This document shows positions 34,444-46,337 of a DNA stretch of 64,000 bases, piece by piece (within the stretch, counting starts at the first letter, position 1; each line of letters starts with the position of its first letter). The notes under the pieces are model-generated. The model ran no database searches. It was given only the letters and a program-made list of their open reading frames with translations, and was not told the DNA's origin. The stretch is from [Phialemoniopsis] sp. UDSM-2020. Lineage: Eukaryota; Ascomycota; Sordariomycetes; Thyridiales; Thyridiaceae. The DNA is taken from contig JAEILZ010000001.1 of NCBI GenBank assembly GCA_018873225.1, positions 124,001 to 188,000 on the forward strand, in the 5' to 3' direction. Made by a program: the position numbers and the translations under genes.

Positions 34444-35703
34444 ATGGAGAATATCGCACAAGCAAAAGAGATGGTGGACCCTGCTTCCGCGAATATGAAC
34501 CTGAAAGTGGCTCTCCCCGCCACGGCCTTCCTCGGCATCGCTCTCTACAACGTCCTCGAGCTCTCCTGCCTCATCTTCTTCCTCGGGCACCGGCCCGGCC
34601 GGCGTCGATCCCACCCGAGCCCGTGCCCGTTCTCGAGCCGCTGGCAGTGGCAATGGCAGCACCACCGCGACCACCGCAATCGACACGCCTGCCTCTTCTT
34701 CTGGTCCTTCCTCGTCGCCACGTGGGCCATCCTGCCGTACGCTATCGGCATTGTGATCAAGGGCCTGCGAATCGTCGACCCGTCTCGCAACGCCGCCTTC
34801 GCCGTGCCCGTCCTCATGGGCTGGGGCCCGATGATCACGGCTCAGTCACTCGTCCTGTACTCGCGTCTGCACCTCATTGACCACAGCCGCCTGCGCCTGC
34901 GTGTCATGCTGCTCATGATCATCTTCACGGGTCTGATATGCCACATCCCGCTAGCCGTACTCTTTGTGGGTGCGACCTCGGCATCTCCTGAGCGATGGGT
35001 CGACGTCTACGTCCTGGCCGAGAAGACGCAGGTCGTCATCATCTTTGTGCAGGAGCTTATTCTCTCGGGCTTGTACATCTTCCGCTCCGTGCGCCTGCTG
35101 CGCTGCCCGGACGACGTGTCGGCGTGCATGGGCCGCCGGCGCGACGAGACGTCGACGCTGCGGCGCCTGGTCGTCATCAACATTGTCATCATCGTCCTGG
35201 ACATGGGTATCCTGGCGCCCGAGTACGCAGGCTACTTTGACCTGCACGCAGCGTGCAAGGCGCTCGTGTACTCGATCAAGCTCAAGCTCGAGTACGACAT
35301 CCTCAACCGCCTGACCGATCTGCGGGACCTGTCAGCAGCCGGGACCTACGCCGACGCCGTCGACATGGACGGCATGGACCAGGAGCCCATGCAGATGGTC
35401 GAGCACCATCACCACCATCATCAATTTCATCAGAGGAGGGCGACGGTGGCCACTGACCAGCAGCCGCTGTCGCTCGACATCTTTGATGGTAGCCAGGATA
35501 TGAAGCTTCAAGGGGACGGGAGTATCCTTGGGCAGTCTCGCGGCGAGCTTCCCAACACCATAAACGGTTACAATGCATTCATTCAGGGAGGTCGGCTGAA
35601 CCGGCTGAGCAGCGCCGAGGTGGCCCCCGACACTGGCATCATGGTTCGGACAACAACGGATGTGCAATCGGTGCACCAGTCCAGCCGGGCGGATACAGAT
35701 TAG
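34444..35703 (+). CDS. Seven-transmembrane integral membrane protein (DUF7703-like)
   Basis: The 419-aa intronless product has about seven hydrophobic helices in its first 300 residues and a long hydrophilic C-terminal tail. The N-terminal half matches the general pattern of fungal membrane proteins I associate with DUF7703: ALYNVLEL in the first helix, a short basic loop, and FFWSFLVATW in the second. An Arg/His/Trp-rich loop (about 55-83) between helices 1 and 2 is unusually long. The tail contains EHHHHHHQ. No enzyme motif is seen, and a receptor-like function is possible but unsupported. The Met at 34444 is chosen; the frame is open to 34396. Confidence 0.75.
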   Translation: MENIAQAKEMVDPASANMNLKVALPATAFLGIALYNVLELSCLIFFLGHRPGRRRSHPSPCPFSSRWQWQWQHHRDHRNRHACLFFWSFLVATWAILPYAIGIVIKGLRIVDPSRNAAFAVPVLMGWGPMITAQSLVLYSRLHLIDHSRLRLRVMLLMIIFTGLICHIPLAVLFVGATSASPERWVDVYVLAEKTQVVIIFVQELILSGLYIFRSVRLLRCPDDVSACMGRRRDETSTLRRLVVINIVIIVLDMGILAPEYAGYFDLHAACKALVYSIKLKLEYDILNRLTDLRDLSAAGTYADAVDMDGMDQEPMQMVEHHHHHHQFHQRRATVATDQQPLSLDIFDGSQDMKLQGDGSILGQSRGELPNTINGYNAFIQGGRLNRLSSAEVAPDTGIMVRTTTDVQSVHQSSRADTD

Positions 35704-35806
35704 GAGAAGGGGAGACATTGTGGTAATAGAAGACACAGAATTGATACCTATTGTATTTGCGTATTGGCGATGAGCATGAGAAACTTGGAGTGTAGTGATG
35801 CCCTCT

Positions 35807-37620
35807 TCAGCGACCCCATCGTGATATCAGATCCTCCCGTTTGGCGCTCGGGCCCTTGGCCTTCGCCATGTCCTTCTCCGCACTACTCAACCTGGTGATA
35901 ATCTTGTCTACCTCTTGAGTGAGTACTTCGATCGAGCTGTCGATGCCCGGATCTGTCAATGTGACGTCACCGTAGGTGCTTTCGGCGAGAAGAGACTCTC
36001 TTATCTTTGCCACAGCCTTGCGGAGGTCGGCAAGATATGTTGATGTGGTTTCCTCGAATGCCTCCTGCACGTTATGAGCGACGTCATCGGCCTTGGCAGA
36101 GCGGTCGGCGAGCGCTGCCGTTAGCGCTTCAATCTGGGCTTTGCGTTCCGCTGGAGATACGGAGGGGTTATCTTGGTTCGGAAGCATCAAAGCCAGCGTC
36201 TGAAGAATCTGTTCTAGAGGTGCAATGTCGAGATTCAGACCGCCAGAAGAGCGTCGGCGAGAATGTGTCAGTCCCCGAACGCGGACCGGTGAGGTCGAAG
36301 GGCCACTGCCGGACGGCTTTCTCCGCCGTGTCGGGGACACGTTTGCCGGCCTTTGGGTTTCTCTGGACGACGAAGGCGGCGCCACGGGGATGTCAAGTTC
36401 ACGACGGGCCATGGCGACGAGCGTGTGAGTCACGGCTTGGTGGGCTTGGAAGTCTTCGATACGTTGAGAGAGCAGACTGATGTGTTCGACGAGGAAGTCC
36501 ATGCAGTCATGAATCTTAAGATGTCAGGCTTGCAACTGGATTACAAGGGATAAGGGACAACAAAATGAACGTACATAATTGACAGCGGTCAAAGATCGAC
36601 CCAGACTTTGGCCATTCTTCCCAGAGAGCGACTTGAGGGACGGCTCGAGGAATTGTTGCTCGACCGACATCTGAGCCACGGGTAGGATCTCGGCGAAAAG
36701 CGACTCGAGCTCCTCCTGCAGCGCTGACAAGTCGTTTTTATCTGCAGCGTCGAGATTCCGAGACCGTTGACTCGACAGGAGGGCCTCTAGATATAATCGA
36801 TCTAGTTTGGTCCGGATGGCTTCGACTTTGAACTTGATCAACTGGGCGCAGACCTCGCGCAGCCTGACAATGTCCTTCTGCTCGTCGGGATCTTCTGTCT
36901 GAAGTTCCCAGCCCAGTTTCTGCAAGCTGGCCAGCAGTTTATCGTCGGAATGGAGAAGATCGTCTACGCTCTGCTGAAGGTCTTTCCCAGAGCCTTTGTC
37001 CTGTTGCTCTACCTCCGTTACAGACACGGAGAGCAACTGAGATAATTCCTCAACCTAGGTTATCGTCAGTGACAACGGCGGCTAGGACTGGTGCGACGAT
37101 CGCCTTACCGTTGAATGCAGCTTTTGCCTAGTGGATTCGCGATGCTGCTGCTGCTTGGACTCCATTTCATGGCGGCGTGATGTCTTGCTACTCTGCTCCT
37201 TCACCAGACGCGACAAGGCATCTTGCTGCAATCTGAGACTTTCTGTGTGCTTGGAGATTGCCTCGGTTGAACGGCTGAGCTCATCAATGGCCCTCCTCAT
37301 CTCAGCGTCGGTGATGGGCATTGCTGTGGCGCCATCGTCCCCCAAGAGCTGCTCCGCCTGTCCAGACTTCTCCAGTGCATTGTATCTGTGAGGCATGTCA
37401 GTAATCCGGTATCGAACCGATGGGCGAACTGGACATACAAGGCAAGCTCGTCAGGAGTCAGAACTGTATCAACGGTGAGATAGGTACTGATCCATTCCAC
37501 AAAGGCCGGGTCATCCTGCTGTTTCAGTGCGGACCGAATTGCACCCTCGTCTAGATGCAAATTGGTCGATTGAAGGTGCCTGAAGACCTCCTCAACTTTC
37601 GAATGCGCTGCTTCTGGCAT
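35807..37620 (-). CDS. HAUS augmin-like complex subunit 3
   Basis: Four exons (37620-37439, 37385-37109, 37054-36575, 36514-35807) with introns of 53-60 nt give 548 aa. The N-terminus resembles HAUS3: FVEWIS, then TVLTPDELALYNALEKSGQ, matching the conserved pattern of a W-containing helix followed by L-x-E-L...SGK/Q. Long coiled-coil helices follow, with a Gln/Lys-rich segment (about 110-150) and a basic Ser/Pro-rich linker. Augmin recruits gamma-tubulin to existing spindle microtubules for branching nucleation, and an augmin complex is known in Aspergillus. Similarity is by pattern, so another coiled-coil mitotic protein is possible. Confidence 0.78.
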
Positions 37621-40600
37621 GGCTGGGAAGGAGCACGCATAACATACACGCTCTTTCAAATTCTGGTGTTTGTTTACATTGTAATGTTGGTACTTTAGCT
37701 TGGTGGAGGCCCTAAACCTGAAGAGCCGATTAGGCGGTCAAGCCTGGACGCGGCTCATTTTCAGCGATAGCTTTCAGGGGTCCACAGGGGTCCAGGTGGG
37801 AGGCTTGGTTTTTTCCGGTTGACCCCGCAGTCCAGGCATTGAACTCAACCTCACTTCACCCAAAAACACCTATTAATGGATCCTATTATTTGACATCACC
37901 CTACCCGACCGAGACAAGCGTGACCACCCACGGAACTCAGACGGCATTGGACAGTCTATTCTATTGATGTTTGACATCTTATGAACCTTTCTTTCGTGGC
38001 ACGCTACTCGGACCATGCTCCCCTCCGGGACAGGCTCTCTCCAGTAATGTCTATCACGCGTTGACCTCATCTCGCGGGAGTTTGCGCTCTCTGCATTGAT
38101 CACCCAGTCATACAACCGACCTGAAGGACAGAAACCATCTTGAGGCCCTAAGAAGCGTTACCGCTACCAAGGCACGGGCGTTGCGGCAGTCCCAATATCG
38201 GAATAAGCACCGCGTCACCGTACCTTGCAGTGAATCCACCCAAGCAGCATCCTCGGAGCCTACTCAGGATGAAGAGCTTCGAACACGCAAGCCTTGGCTG
38301 ATCTCGACCTGCATCCATGTTGGTCGAGTAATTTCCCACTATGAATTTTTGTGTTCCGTTCTGTGCTGTGCTGCTGCAAGCCCGGAAGGATCACGCTCGT
38401 AAAAGGTGAAGATAGCAAACCACTGGTCGTCAACATACATAGAACTGGCAACACTAAGCGATAGCTTCATTCTTTGGTCCAGCCGGTCCCCCTCCCATCC
38501 GAATGTGGTGAAAGGTATCCGGCCGTTTCAACAAGCGAGGACCATCAGGCGGTCAAGGAGCAGACAAGAGGCATCACGACATGATATATATTGCCCAGCA
38601 GGTGCCATTCAGCTCACAAGGCATATGCTGTGCTCTGAGGCATGCATTTCAATTTACGACACCTTCAGACCTTGGCCAGATGGCGGGGACAATGACATCG
38701 ACAGAAGGGTCGACGCAGCAGAGCCACTCAGACCACAAATGCCAACCATGCTGGCTCCTCGTCCCCAGGCCGGGACTGGGTTTCTGGTCGGCACTTGCTG
38801 GTTTGTACAACCACACTGCGACGAGAGAAGGACTGCCGATTACCCGTTCTGGACGCGCCTGGACTCTCAAGTTGGAGCCAAGCACCAAATGTGAACCGGG
38901 ACATGTACTATGACCAGTATCGCGCCACCGAATCAGGCGCAGTTCTTCACACTGCCTCCTCTTTACTCAGTGTGGTGAAGGGACGGACGTTGAGATATTA
39001 CATGGTAGTACACCTCGCGCTTTCTTTGTCAGCTACGCCTCGTCCGTTTCGAGTGACTCGGTACGAGCCTCCAGCACATGGAGCGGAAGCGGTGACGCGT
39101 AGGCACGAGCCTAACTTTTCGCCTCTGTCCATACTGAGCTTCACTTTTATTTCGTTTTGTGTCTCGTTCATCAAAGAAAACAACGTGCCCTATCCGGGGT
39201 GGTTCAAGGCTTGCTGTGCTGCCTCCCACAGCTCGGATCACCTGGTGGTCGGGCTCAGGTGGACAGAGAAGCACCCTCCAGCTGTTTCGGCGCGGCTGGC
39301 TGCAGGTCCTACGCCACAAGTGTGCAATTGCCATGTCGTGTCTCCATGATTGCTAGCCAAGGGCAGCGGGCTAATGCACAGCTGCGCTGTCGTGCCTGGG
39401 AAGCTCTACCTCTCTGCTTCCGGCTGCGGGCACCAGAGAGCTTGGGCCTCCAGGGGTCATGTTTGCACAGTGGCAATAGACAGATCAGTTTCCAGGCAAG
39501 ATTGCCCCCCTTGCAACATGTCTGCCCGCCTCTAGTGAATTAAGGAGGCTGGCAGGACGGGGGCGAGGTGGTGTGCGTGCCGTGGGCTAGCAGCCGCCTC
39601 AGATCTGACGTACATTTCGCCCTTCCCTGTCCTGACGTGCCGCCATGTGCGTTGACACGGGTAGGGCAGCTTTCATTGGAAGCGGAACACGGCTCCCTCC
39701 ACCCGTACCTGGTTGGCGGCTCGTTTCAAACGTCGAGGCGGGCGTGCAAACTCCGGCTCACGGGAACGACAGATGATGAATCCAGGCCTAGGAAAACAGA
39801 CGTGGCCCGACGGAATCAGATATATCACAAGTGAACAGTCATTTGTGTTTCGCAAATCAACACAATATCTTCTTCGAGTCTTGCTATCCCTTGTCTTGCT
39901 GGGTCTTGTACCCTCTTGCCACCCGGTGCGTCCCGCCCTTCCGTGCCTGTGATTCACGGATTGTCACGCACTCGGGCACACAAACTTTCCTTTGTACCCT
40001 GGAGCTCGAGAGAATTCAGACTGTGTACCATGCCAGAGACCGTATCTCGATACGCCTTGCCAAGGTAAGCTCCCTGCCAAGCTGCTTGTTTGGGTCCAAG
40101 CAATCCCCTTCTTGGCCGAGGGGCCAGCTAGCAGGACCACGCACGATGGAGATCTTGCTGCACGGTGCACACGCAGCTCGCCTGTTGACCAGAATAGCTG
40201 CATGTCTCGCATCGCCAGCATCTATCTTCCACCTCTCTCTACAAGTCTCTCACAGTCTAGTTGCTCGCCATCAGTTGTACCGCCTCCACTACTAAGCACG
40301 GCGCCTCCGACTTCCGTAACCGGGAGGTCCTTTCAGCGGTCCTTTCAGCAAGCGGCCTTTCGGGTGCGGCTCTTGTTGCCATCCGCGTCTTGTGCACGAC
40401 GACCAACGCTTGTTTTACCATCCCGCTGAGAAAGACTTGTCAGAAAAGAGGTCTGATTTAGCGAGGGAGGCGTTTGCGATGCGCCAGCTATGCTGATACG
40501 GATGCAAGACGGGCAGTGCCTGTCCTCGCCTACTCGCATATCCGGCCCCTAGGCCCCGTCAAACAGGTAAACAACGGGCGCCATTGTCATGGCCATGTCG

Positions 40601-41133
40601 ACAGGAATAGGGGTCTTTGTATCCACGCGTGGTGAGTCTGTATTTGCTTGCGTGGGTTGTGCATCCTATCCTGTGCTGCGGCTATGATGTGAGAGCGTGT
40701 GTCTCCCAGTCACCGCCTCCTCCCGCCTTGCCTCACGCTCGCGCTGCTTAAACGCCCGAACGGTGTTTCTGTGAAGCCATTAAATTGTGGCCCAAAGGTC
40801 TCACTTCTCCCTGTCAGGACCCAGAGTCTCGGTCTCATTCCATCTCGCCTTGTCGCCAAACACCAATACACAGACACATGTCTCTGGTTCACAGCTCCCC
40901 TTTCGCCGCTCGCCTCGCTGTCTCACTTAGGCCTCTGAATCACCAGAGGTGAGGCGAAACGGCGCCCGAGTCACTCGTTTCTTGTTGCTGCTGTTGCTCT
41001 CTTTTGTTGTTGTTCGCTCGCTTGCTGTACCGGCCGGCTGAGACCTTTGTGTGAGGTTCTCTTCCGGGGGTGTATCGTCGCCACTCGCCCTCTGGGCCTG
41101 ACCTGTCTCTCTTTGTGAGTGGAGTAAAACACC
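37621..41133. other. Long gene-free stretch between divergent genes
   Basis: About 3.5 kb between the HAUS3 and LrgB-type gene starts. Open frames are short, overlapping and without motif. A TTG/CTG-rich pyrimidine tract near 40980-41020 lies just upstream of the LrgB-type gene and probably belongs to its promoter or leader. It could harbour unannotated non-coding RNA or small secreted-protein genes, but I see no specific support. Confidence 0.4.
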
Positions 41134-43058
41134 ATGATATCTCCACGGTTACCGAGATGCTGGAGGAGAGACCCGAGGGAATGGGTCTCGTGGATCCCCG
41201 TGTCTTACATCAGCGGCTTTGTGGCCGTCGTGATGTTCTTCACCAGCCAATTGCTGATGTGCGCCCTCCACCGCGTGGGCGTCTTGCTCAACGACTTCCC
41301 GGCGGCTATCCTGGCGATGTTGCTGGTGGCGGTTGTGATGTTGGGAGCCAACTGGGTAATCGGCAAGGCAGTGGACGAGTTTTACGAGAAGCACTTGCGG
41401 GCACCTGTACGTTTGCGTCCCTTTCTATGTTTTTGTGTCCGGCTGCACGACGAGAGTTGTAAGGGAGGCCTCAAGATTCTAACACTGCTATCTAGACCGA
41501 TCTTCTGAACCGACACATGTCTATCGGCTTCACCGTGCCGTTCATGATGATCCTCAAGAGCCCAGCAGCGAGCGGCCGAGACATCGGTCTCATTATCGCA
41601 TGTTTCAGTCAGTTCAGATTACTAACATTCGCTTCGACAAGACAAATGCTGACACTTGTTTACTCAGTTCTCACAGGTATCTTGAACTCGGGAGTTGTAT
41701 ATATCATAGCGCACTGCCTTCAGCAACTGGCCTCGATCATCTTCAGGAACCCAAACCAGAGGCTCGAGGGACGGCCGACGTCCGATCAGAAGGTGCCGCC
41801 CATCGTTGTGGTGCCTCCCTGCTCCCCAGGACTAAGACGTTCCGTCACCGCCGACGAGCGCTTTCAGAAATGTCTCTCCGACGCATCCACCCTGCACAAC
41901 GCGCCCTTGACATCTTCCCCTGAGCCGCGAACTGCCGAGCCTGAAAGACAAGACCATGCACTGGCCCAACGATGTCCCTCTCCTCCCCCACAAGAGCCAA
42001 GCCCTGAACACACCCGCTCATGGGCCATAAACACCCTCATCTCCAACCCAATCCTCTTCCTCTCCCTCTTCGCTATCCTCACTATCGGCCTCCCTATAGC
42101 CCTGACGACGGGCAACACCGCCCCGCTCGACACCATCCTCCTCCTACTGCTGTGGACCGCCTCCCTCGCCGCCCAGCGCGCCGCCCGTTCGGCCACCGCC
42201 CTAGCCTCCCATCCGCGCTGGCGCACCTTTCTCTCGGCGGCCCTCAACGCCGTCCTATGGACCGCGCTGGGCATGATAGCGTACTCGTGCATCAAAACGG
42301 CTCTCCGCCACGATAGCTCCTCCATCGAAGACACACTCTCGAGCCTTTCGACCGGCACCACCCTGGCGGACCTTATCCTCCGTGGTAAGGGCTCTATGGG
42401 CGCAGGCGACGTCGCTGTCTCCATCCTTAACGCAGGTATCGTATCCTGGGGTCTTAAGCTCTTTGAGTGCCGTGCTCAGCTTCTGAGCCCGGCCGGGCTG
42501 ACGACCTTCCTGACGGCCGCCGGCGCCGCGGGTCTCAACGTCGTCTGCGGGCCCCTGCTGGCAAAGGCAGTCGGCCTGCGCCTCCCATCCTGGAGTCTGG
42601 CTTTCGCAGCGCGCAGCGTGACGCTCGCACTGGCAGGGCCAGCAATGGAGAGCCTCGGCGGCGACGTGGGTCTCAACGCCGCGATGGTCGTGTTCAGCGG
42701 CATCGTGTTCCAGGTGGGCATGGGCCTGGGCGCCGGGGCATGGCTACGCGGGGCGGGGACATGGCTGCGACGGAGTAGTAGTCCTCATCCTAGCCGAGAC
42801 GTGGAAAAGGGGCCATCGGCAGCAGTTGCGGGACCTAGAAGGGACCACGACGACACGGCCGACAGCCCGTTGACGGTAGCGACGGGGGTCATGGTGGGCG
42901 TCAACGGCGCGGCCATGGGCACGGCGCACCTGTACGAGGGCGGGAGCAGGGCGGCGCCCTACGCGGCGCTGTCGATGACTGTGTTTGGGGTCATGACTGT
43001 CGTCATCACGTCGTTTGACCCCGTCGTACACTGGCTTGTTACGCAGGTCGCTTCATGA
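41134..43058 (+). CDS. LrgA/LrgB-type membrane protein fusion
   Basis: Three exons (41134-41406, 41496-41607, 41668-43058) with introns of 89 and 60 nt give 591 aa with about 12 hydrophobic segments. The C-terminal half has the LrgB/CidB signature: LAGPAMESLGGD, then VGVNGAAMGTAHLYE, SRAAPYAALSMTVFG and a last helix. The N-terminal half looks like an LrgA-type partner, so the two bacterial genes' counterparts are joined. In plants the same fused design (PLGG1) is a chloroplast glycolate/glycerate transporter; bacterial Lrg/Cid proteins act in murein-hydrolase control and by-product export. The fungal substrate is unknown. The 150-residue hydrophilic linker (about 160-300) is Pro/Ser/Arg-rich. 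Confidence 0.88.
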
Positions 43059-43623
43059 CACGCGATGGAGTGAGTTCTTTTGGTGAAACGTCTGGAGATG
43101 GTTGAATGACAAGTCAATATGATTACACATGGGAGGTTTACGAAATCTTTTTGTTTGGCAATTGTAGGGATGTCTTTGGCACGAATACCCCTTGGGCTCC
43201 TGGTGAGCTGGGAAGAGACGTTTGAATATACCCGGCGTATGAAGGGTAGGGGATAGACTATGGGAAGTTTGGGCCTGCGTGTCTAGGTGTGTTTTTGGGA
43301 TGTCATGATAGGGGTAATGAGGATTTACGACAACGATTCTACGGAAATGACTTTTACGGGATGGACCAAGCCACTTGAACATACCTAGGTAGTCATGATC
43401 ACAGTACGGTGCGCTGGTTCAGCATCTCAACAACAGTTCGATAGCTTACGAATGGAACATGTCATCGTCACATAACAAGGCGGTTCCAAGGTGTGTGTCT
43501 CGCAAGGTCTGGCAATCCGACTTTTTTTTTTTTCGCTGAGAGCACGGTAGCTTTTTTATCTCTCGAGGCGCAAGCCTTATCACGCTGTCGCCTCTTTTGT
43601 AAAACTGGCAAAGGGCAATCGAA
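43059..43623. other. Convergent intergenic region
   Basis: 3' regions of the LrgB-type gene and the prolyl isomerase gene. No element found besides an A/T-rich patch near 43520. Confidence 0.4.
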
Positions 43624-44495
43624 TCAATCCAGCCTATGCACACAAATGTCAGTTAGTCAAGCCCTTGTAGTCAAAAGAAAGTAGACAAACCTCTCAATGA
43701 GATGCAGGCCGCTCGCCGTGTCGACAATGGCGCTGATCTCTCCGGGCTTGAGGGCAAAAGCAGCCTCCTCAAACTCCTTTTGCATGTCGCCCTTGCCAAA
43801 GTAGCCCAGGTCGCCGCGCTTGCGGGCGCTGCTGCAGTCCGACTCGGTCTGGGCCAGCTCGCCGAGGCTGACCTCGCCCTTCTTGATGCGCTCCTCGTAG
43901 CCCTGGAGGACCTCGCGCGCCTCCTCCTTGCTCCGCGTGATCTCGGCCTCCCTCCAGCTCATGGGTCGCCGGCTGCCGTTGTGCTTGACGAGCAGGTGGG
44001 CGGCGCGGATCTTGCCGGGCTGGCTGCCGCCCTCGCCGCCTCCTGCGCCGCCGGCGGTGCTGCCGGAGTGGTACTTGGCCATGTAGACCTTGAGCTTCTC
44101 GGTGTCGGTTCCTGGTGGGGGCTCCCAGCGCGAATTCTTCTCGACGGCGTTGAAGTAGTAGGGCAGGTTCTTGCTGTTGCTGTGGCGCACCTCCCAGTTG
44201 GGGGGGAGGCCGGTCTCCGTCTGTCGGGTGAGAGAAAGGGACAATGTTAGCATGGGAAAAGTCTGGAAGGAAATCCCAACGGAGAACGCGTGAGGATGAG
44301 GGGCGGCGCATGTGGTGCAGTTGCGCGAGCCATCCCGCAATCCCCTGGCATGTCTCTTCCGCTCTGTACGTGTGTGTGTGCGCGCGCGCATGAATGCGCA
44401 AGAAAAAGGGAGCGGTTGTGCCGCAGCGGGGAAGAAACAAGGCTTGGGGTGTTGAGGGCGAGCGAGCAAGGACTTACGTTCTGATCCGTCGCCAT
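43624..44495 (-). CDS. PIN1/ESS1-like: Pin1-type WW-domain peptidyl-prolyl isomerase
   Basis: Three exons (44495-44478, 44220-43691, 43633-43624) give 185 aa. The first codes only MATDQN and the last only the final residues RLD. The WW domain (8-40) has TGLPPNWEVRHSNS and YYFNAVEKNSRWEPP. The rotamase domain carries KIRAAHLLVKHNGSRRP (phosphate-binding basic loop), SDCSSARKRGDLGYFGKGDM and ASGLHLIER. The enzyme isomerises phospho-Ser/Thr-Pro bonds, including in the RNA polymerase II tail. The 257-nt first intron holds a GT/GC alternating run at about 44369-44390. A Gly/Ser-rich linker joins the two domains. Confidence 0.94.
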
Positions 44496-46337
44496 GGCTG
44501 ATTTACTTGGGTATCAATTCAGTGCTGTAGTGATCTTCAAAATGTAACGGTTGATCAACTTGGGTTGTCCTGGAGTGATGTAGGATCTCTGTAGTTCAGG
44601 ACTTGAGAAATGACGAAAAGGCTGTGAAAAGATGGATGCAGAGGAGCAAGAATGACGATGGAGCTTGTATTGTATGTATTGCCCTTCAGTCGGAGCTGAG
44701 CCTGGTCCGGTCGGTAGATCAAGCCTGCACTTTTAGTTAGTCGTGGCGTTGCGTTGAGCGGGGAACCGAATTGAAAGCAGCTCCAGTGGTCAAGTGCCTG
44801 TGTGGGAGGGGGGAAGCGGGGCCCTTGGGGGCTCGAAGGGGGGTAATCACAGGGCAGTTCAGTGGGTGGAGACAGCGACACTAGTGGAGGGGGGACCGCT
44901 AGCCCGACCAGAGATGATCGATCAACGGTGAGCTACAGCAAGGGGTTTTCTTCTTTATTCTTCTCTGAGACATGCAGATCACAGGGAAACAAGAAGAAAA
45001 AGTACAAGTGCCTGCCCACCGAGATGTACGACACAAGTGCAGTTACATTATCACGGTATGTGCATGCGTGCGTTGCGTGCCTGCTTCTGACAGTCCCGTG
45101 AATGGTCGCATAGGAGGGTCAAGTGATGGAGATGGTGGAGAAGGACTCTAATTCATCGTGCATCACGGGGAAAGCTCTCTAAGATAGCTCCCGCATCACG
45201 CATTTATTTTGCAGGATTTGGGGCGCGGGGTTTCAGATCACATTCAAGATTACACGAATAGGATGACGTGACAGGCCGACGGGTGTGAGTGGAGGAGGAT
45301 AGATGGGTGGATGGACAGACGGACAATATGTATATCATGGATGTAAAGCATATGTGCCTCTGCATGCATCCGTGTGTGTGTGCCTGAAAGTATACCGGGT
45401 AAGATGAACCAGACCAGCAAGAACCAAGATATTGCTATGGTCCGAAAGTTGGGCATGAGTGCAAAGGCAAATTGTCTCCCTTGCTTCATCCATAAGCGGC
45501 GTTACTGCTGAGCTGGCTGGCTGGCTGGCTGGCTGAAACTCGTCTGTCATGGCCAATAGGATTACAACCAGAACACTTGAAACGAAATATTTGAAGAGAC
45601 ACAGGGACAAAGCCGAGCCAGGCTGACCGACAAGTGAGCAATGATGGAGCCGGAATCCGTCCTGACGCGGCTTGTCATCGGTCGTCCGTCTCTCTTCAAA
45701 CATGCAATAGCCGACCAGCCTGACTAAGAAGATGCTTCTATTGTTGGGTACATAGCCCTGATTCTCATTGCCAGATATGATGAGCAGAATGCCTTGGGAT
45801 AAATAAGTACTCGAGGAGAATGTGCCCAAGGTCCAGGCTGACCCTGTTTCCCATCAATCCGCATGCAGCCATCTGCGAATAACAGCTTGATGCTCTGGTC
45901 TTTGCCCAAGAAACCAAACTTGACCCAAATCGATTAAAGTGGACGACAGCCAATCATCAAAAAGCCACGCCCAGAACCAGCCCCACTACACCACCACACC
46001 AGGGAAGGTCACCACCACCCACCGCCAAAAGTCAGGCTGATTGATCCTCTCCTCTTCTGCTGCCTTCTTCGCGACTCGACAACAACTTTTTCGCTCCGCG
46101 CAAACCACCACCTTCTCAACAACGCGTCTGCTTAGAAAGCTCATCGCATTTGATTCTTTCTCTTCTTCATCGCCATTCTTGTTCCAAGATCGGTCTATAG
46201 AGAAGCATCTTTTTCGCATTCCTCCAACAGGCGCAAATCTCGAACTTCGACTTTGCCACCCACTGTCAATTTGACCACCGCGTCACCTTCGACTTCACCC
46301 TCTGTCGACCACACATCTCGACCCAAACAAACTCACG
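44496..46337. other. Intergenic, divergent housekeeping promoters
   Basis: About 1.8 kb between the isomerase and RPB9 starts, containing a perfect GCTG hexarepeat at 45512-45535. The last 300 bp are a pyrimidine-rich RPB9 leader. Overlapping short open frames show no domain, and no gene can be supported. Confidence 0.4.
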
